Source of the DNA: Sphingomonas sp. | Lineage (GTDB): Bacteria; Pseudomonadota; Alphaproteobacteria; Sphingomonadales; Sphingomonadaceae | Reading direction: 5' to 3' | Assembly: GCA_019747165.1 (NCBI GenBank) | Contig: JAIERC010000511.1 | Span: 1-7,626 of the forward strand | Length of the DNA: 7,626 bases | Shown: one piece after another, positions 6,114-7,626 of the stretch | Position numbering within the stretch: the first letter of the stretch is position 1 | Layout: each line of letters starts with the position of its first letter | Program-made: the position numbers and the translations under genes | Notes under the pieces: generated by a model | What the model was told of the DNA's origin: nothing | Seen by the model: the letters and a program-made list of their open reading frames with translations, nothing else | Databases searched by the model: none

Positions 6114-7626
6114 ATGATCAAGCACGCACTCTCCGTCACCCGCGACGCCAATTTCGCCGAATGGTATCAAACCGTCATCACCGAGGCTGACCTTGCCGAG
6201 GAAAGCGGCGTGCGCGGCTGCATGGTCATCCGGCCATGGGGCTATGGTATTTGGGAGCGCATCCAGCGGCTGCTTGATGATCAGATCAAGGCGACGGGGC
6301 ATGAAAACTGCTATTTCCCGTTGTTCATCCCGCTCTCCTATTTCGAAAAAGAGGCCGAGCATGTTGAGGGCTTTGCCAAGGAGATGGCGGTCGTCACGCA
6401 TCACCGGCTGGTGAGCGATGGCAAGGGCGGGCTGATGCCCGATCCGACGGCAAAGCTGGAAGAGCCGCTGGTCGTGCGGCCAACATCCGAAACGGTGATC
6501 GGTACCGCCTTTGCGCGCTGGGTCCAGTCGTGGCGCGACTTGCCGGTGCTGATCAATCAATGGGCAAACGTTGTCCGCTGGGAAATGCGCACGCGGATGT
6601 TCCTGCGTACCACTGAATTCCTCTGGCAGGAAGGCCATACCGCGCACGCGACCGAAGCGGAGGCGCGCGAAGAAACGTTGAAGATGCTGGAAGTCTATCG
6701 CGCCTTTGCTGAGGACTGTGTTGCGCTGCCCGTAGTGGCAGGCGAAAAGCCCGAAAATGAGCGGTTTCCGGGTGCCGTTGCGACGTATTCGATTGAGGCG
6801 ATGATGCAGGATGGCAAGGCGCTGCAGGCCGGCACCAGCCATTTCCTGGGTACAAACTTCGCGAGCGCGCAGAATATCCGCTTCCAAAATGCCGACGGGC
6901 AGCTTGAACTGGCGCAAACCACGAGCTGGGGGATGTCGACGCGGATGATCGGCGGGCTGATCATGGTGCACGGCGATGATGACGGGCTGCGCGTGCCGCC
7001 GCGCGTCGCCCCGTGGCAAATCGTGATCGTGCCGATGCTGCGCGACCAGCCCGAGGACGCCGCGATCGTTGCGTATTGCAAGGATCTGCAGGCCGAGCTC
7101 GCCAAGCTCTATGCGTTCGGTGAGCCCGTCCGCGCGCTGCTCGACCAGCGCCCGGCCAAGGCCGCGACCAAGCGCTGGGGCTGGATCAAGAAAGGCGCAC
7201 CGATCGTTATTGAGGTGGGCGGGCGCGATGTCGCGGGCGGAAATGTCAGCGTGATCCGCCGCGACCGGCTTTACCGCGAAGACGGCAAGCTCGACAGCGC
7301 GGTGGTCGCGAAGACGGATTTCGTCGGTGATGCAGTCGCGACGCTCGCTGAAATCCAAACGGCCCTGTTTGCCGAAGCCAAGGCGCGGCTCGATGCCAAT
7401 ATCGTTCGCGATGTGGACGATTTCGCCGGGCTAGAGCGTGCCTTTGCCGATACGGTAAAAAATCCCGGCTTTGTCGAAGTGCAATGGGCAAAGCCGACGG
7501 GCGCGGCACTTGACCAGGTGGTCGAGCGGCTAAAGGCATTGAAACTGACGCTGCGCAACGTGCCGATGACCGCGCTGCCGGCTGATGGCGCGTGCATCTT
7601 TACCGGGGCGCCAGCGGTTGAGCGGG
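6114..7626 (+). CDS. proS: Prolyl-tRNA synthetase, archaeal/eukaryotic type, 3' end cut
   Basis: This class II synthetase attaches proline to tRNA(Pro) in the cytoplasm. 504 codons are visible and the frame is still open at the window edge; family lengths near 500-510 mean only a few residues are missing. Motif 2 is VRWEMRTRMFLRTTEF (154-169) and motif 3 is WGMSTRMIGGL (272-282), both in the archaeal/eukaryotic-like (type 3) form. RPTSET (122-127) and GTSHFLG (240-246) form the proline/ATP pocket. VPPRVAP (294-300) begins the anticodon-binding domain. The bacterial editing insertion is absent. Start: the ATG at 6114 gives MIKHALSVTRD, the expected N-terminus, but no ribosome site lies close by; GAGGGGG ends 24 bases upstream. 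An in-frame GTG at 6078 exists and is less likely. Only one cysteine (494) appears in the visible C-terminal region, so the four-cysteine zinc site of some relatives seems absent. Confidence 0.95.
   Translation, partial: MIKHALSVTRDANFAEWYQTVITEADLAEESGVRGCMVIRPWGYGIWERIQRLLDDQIKATGHENCYFPLFIPLSYFEKEAEHVEGFAKEMAVVTHHRLVSDGKGGLMPDPTAKLEEPLVVRPTSETVIGTAFARWVQSWRDLPVLINQWANVVRWEMRTRMFLRTTEFLWQEGHTAHATEAEAREETLKMLEVYRAFAEDCVALPVVAGEKPENERFPGAVATYSIEAMMQDGKALQAGTSHFLGTNFASAQNIRFQNADGQLELAQTTSWGMSTRMIGGLIMVHGDDDGLRVPPRVAPWQIVIVPMLRDQPEDAAIVAYCKDLQAELAKLYAFGEPVRALLDQRPAKAATKRWGWIKKGAPIVIEVGGRDVAGGNVSVIRRDRLYREDGKLDSAVVAKTDFVGDAVATLAEIQTALFAEAKARLDANIVRDVDDFAGLERAFADTVKNPGFVEVQWAKPTGAALDQVVERLKALKLTLRNVPMTALPADGACIFTGAPAVER

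Noticed and set aside
5244..7358. A 704-codon open frame on the minus strand across proS and part of the transporter gene
   Set aside because: It is antisense to proS, whose plus-strand product has clear synthetase motifs, and out of frame with the transporter. Its His/Arg/Pro-rich translation is typical of a GC-rich shadow frame.

Overview
The window looks like chromosomal DNA of a GC-rich alphaproteobacterium, most likely a sphingomonad. I infer this from the split glycine decarboxylase (gcvPA/gcvPB), the DUF938 and DUF4281 genes, and an archaeal/eukaryotic-type prolyl-tRNA synthetase that begins MIKHALSVTRD. This is recognition by eye, with no database search. Most genes are ordinary and host-like: a sample line inside gcvPB is 44/60 G+C.

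Layout, left to right. (1) 1-2433, plus strand: the 3' end of gcvPA, complete gcvPB (ATGA overlap), then a four-helix membrane protein of the DUF4281/ABA4-like family. These are tightly packed, probably one transcript, and are followed by a hairpin terminator. (2) 2465-3940: an accessory-looking segment. A 310-base non-coding stretch carries an interrupted inverted repeat, other palindromes and a consensus TATAAT. It is followed by a small, strikingly AT-rich XRE/CI-like regulator (sample lines 23/60 and 19/60 G+C), an AT-rich gap ending in three consecutive palindromes, and a 218-residue cysteine-free, beta-rich protein that I cannot assign. A strong hairpin closes the segment. (3) 3965-5125: divergent genes for an isoprenylcysteine methyltransferase-like membrane protein (minus) and a soluble DUF938 methyltransferase (plus). 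(4) 5126-6034, minus: a ten-helix EamA/DMT transporter whose stop codon abuts the DUF938 stop inside one TGATCA palindrome. (5) 6114 to the right edge, plus: proS, complete except for its last few codons and divergent from the transporter.

How the genes relate: gcvPA and gcvPB together form the P-protein of the glycine cleavage system. The methyltransferases, transporter and proS look like unrelated housekeeping neighbours. The only candidate for a little-described unit is the regulator plus unknown beta-rich protein pair at 2776-3907. Its composition, palindromes and closed terminators fit an acquired, self-regulated two-gene cassette, but nothing in the sequence reveals its function. No tRNA, rRNA, CRISPR array, transposase or integrase was seen.
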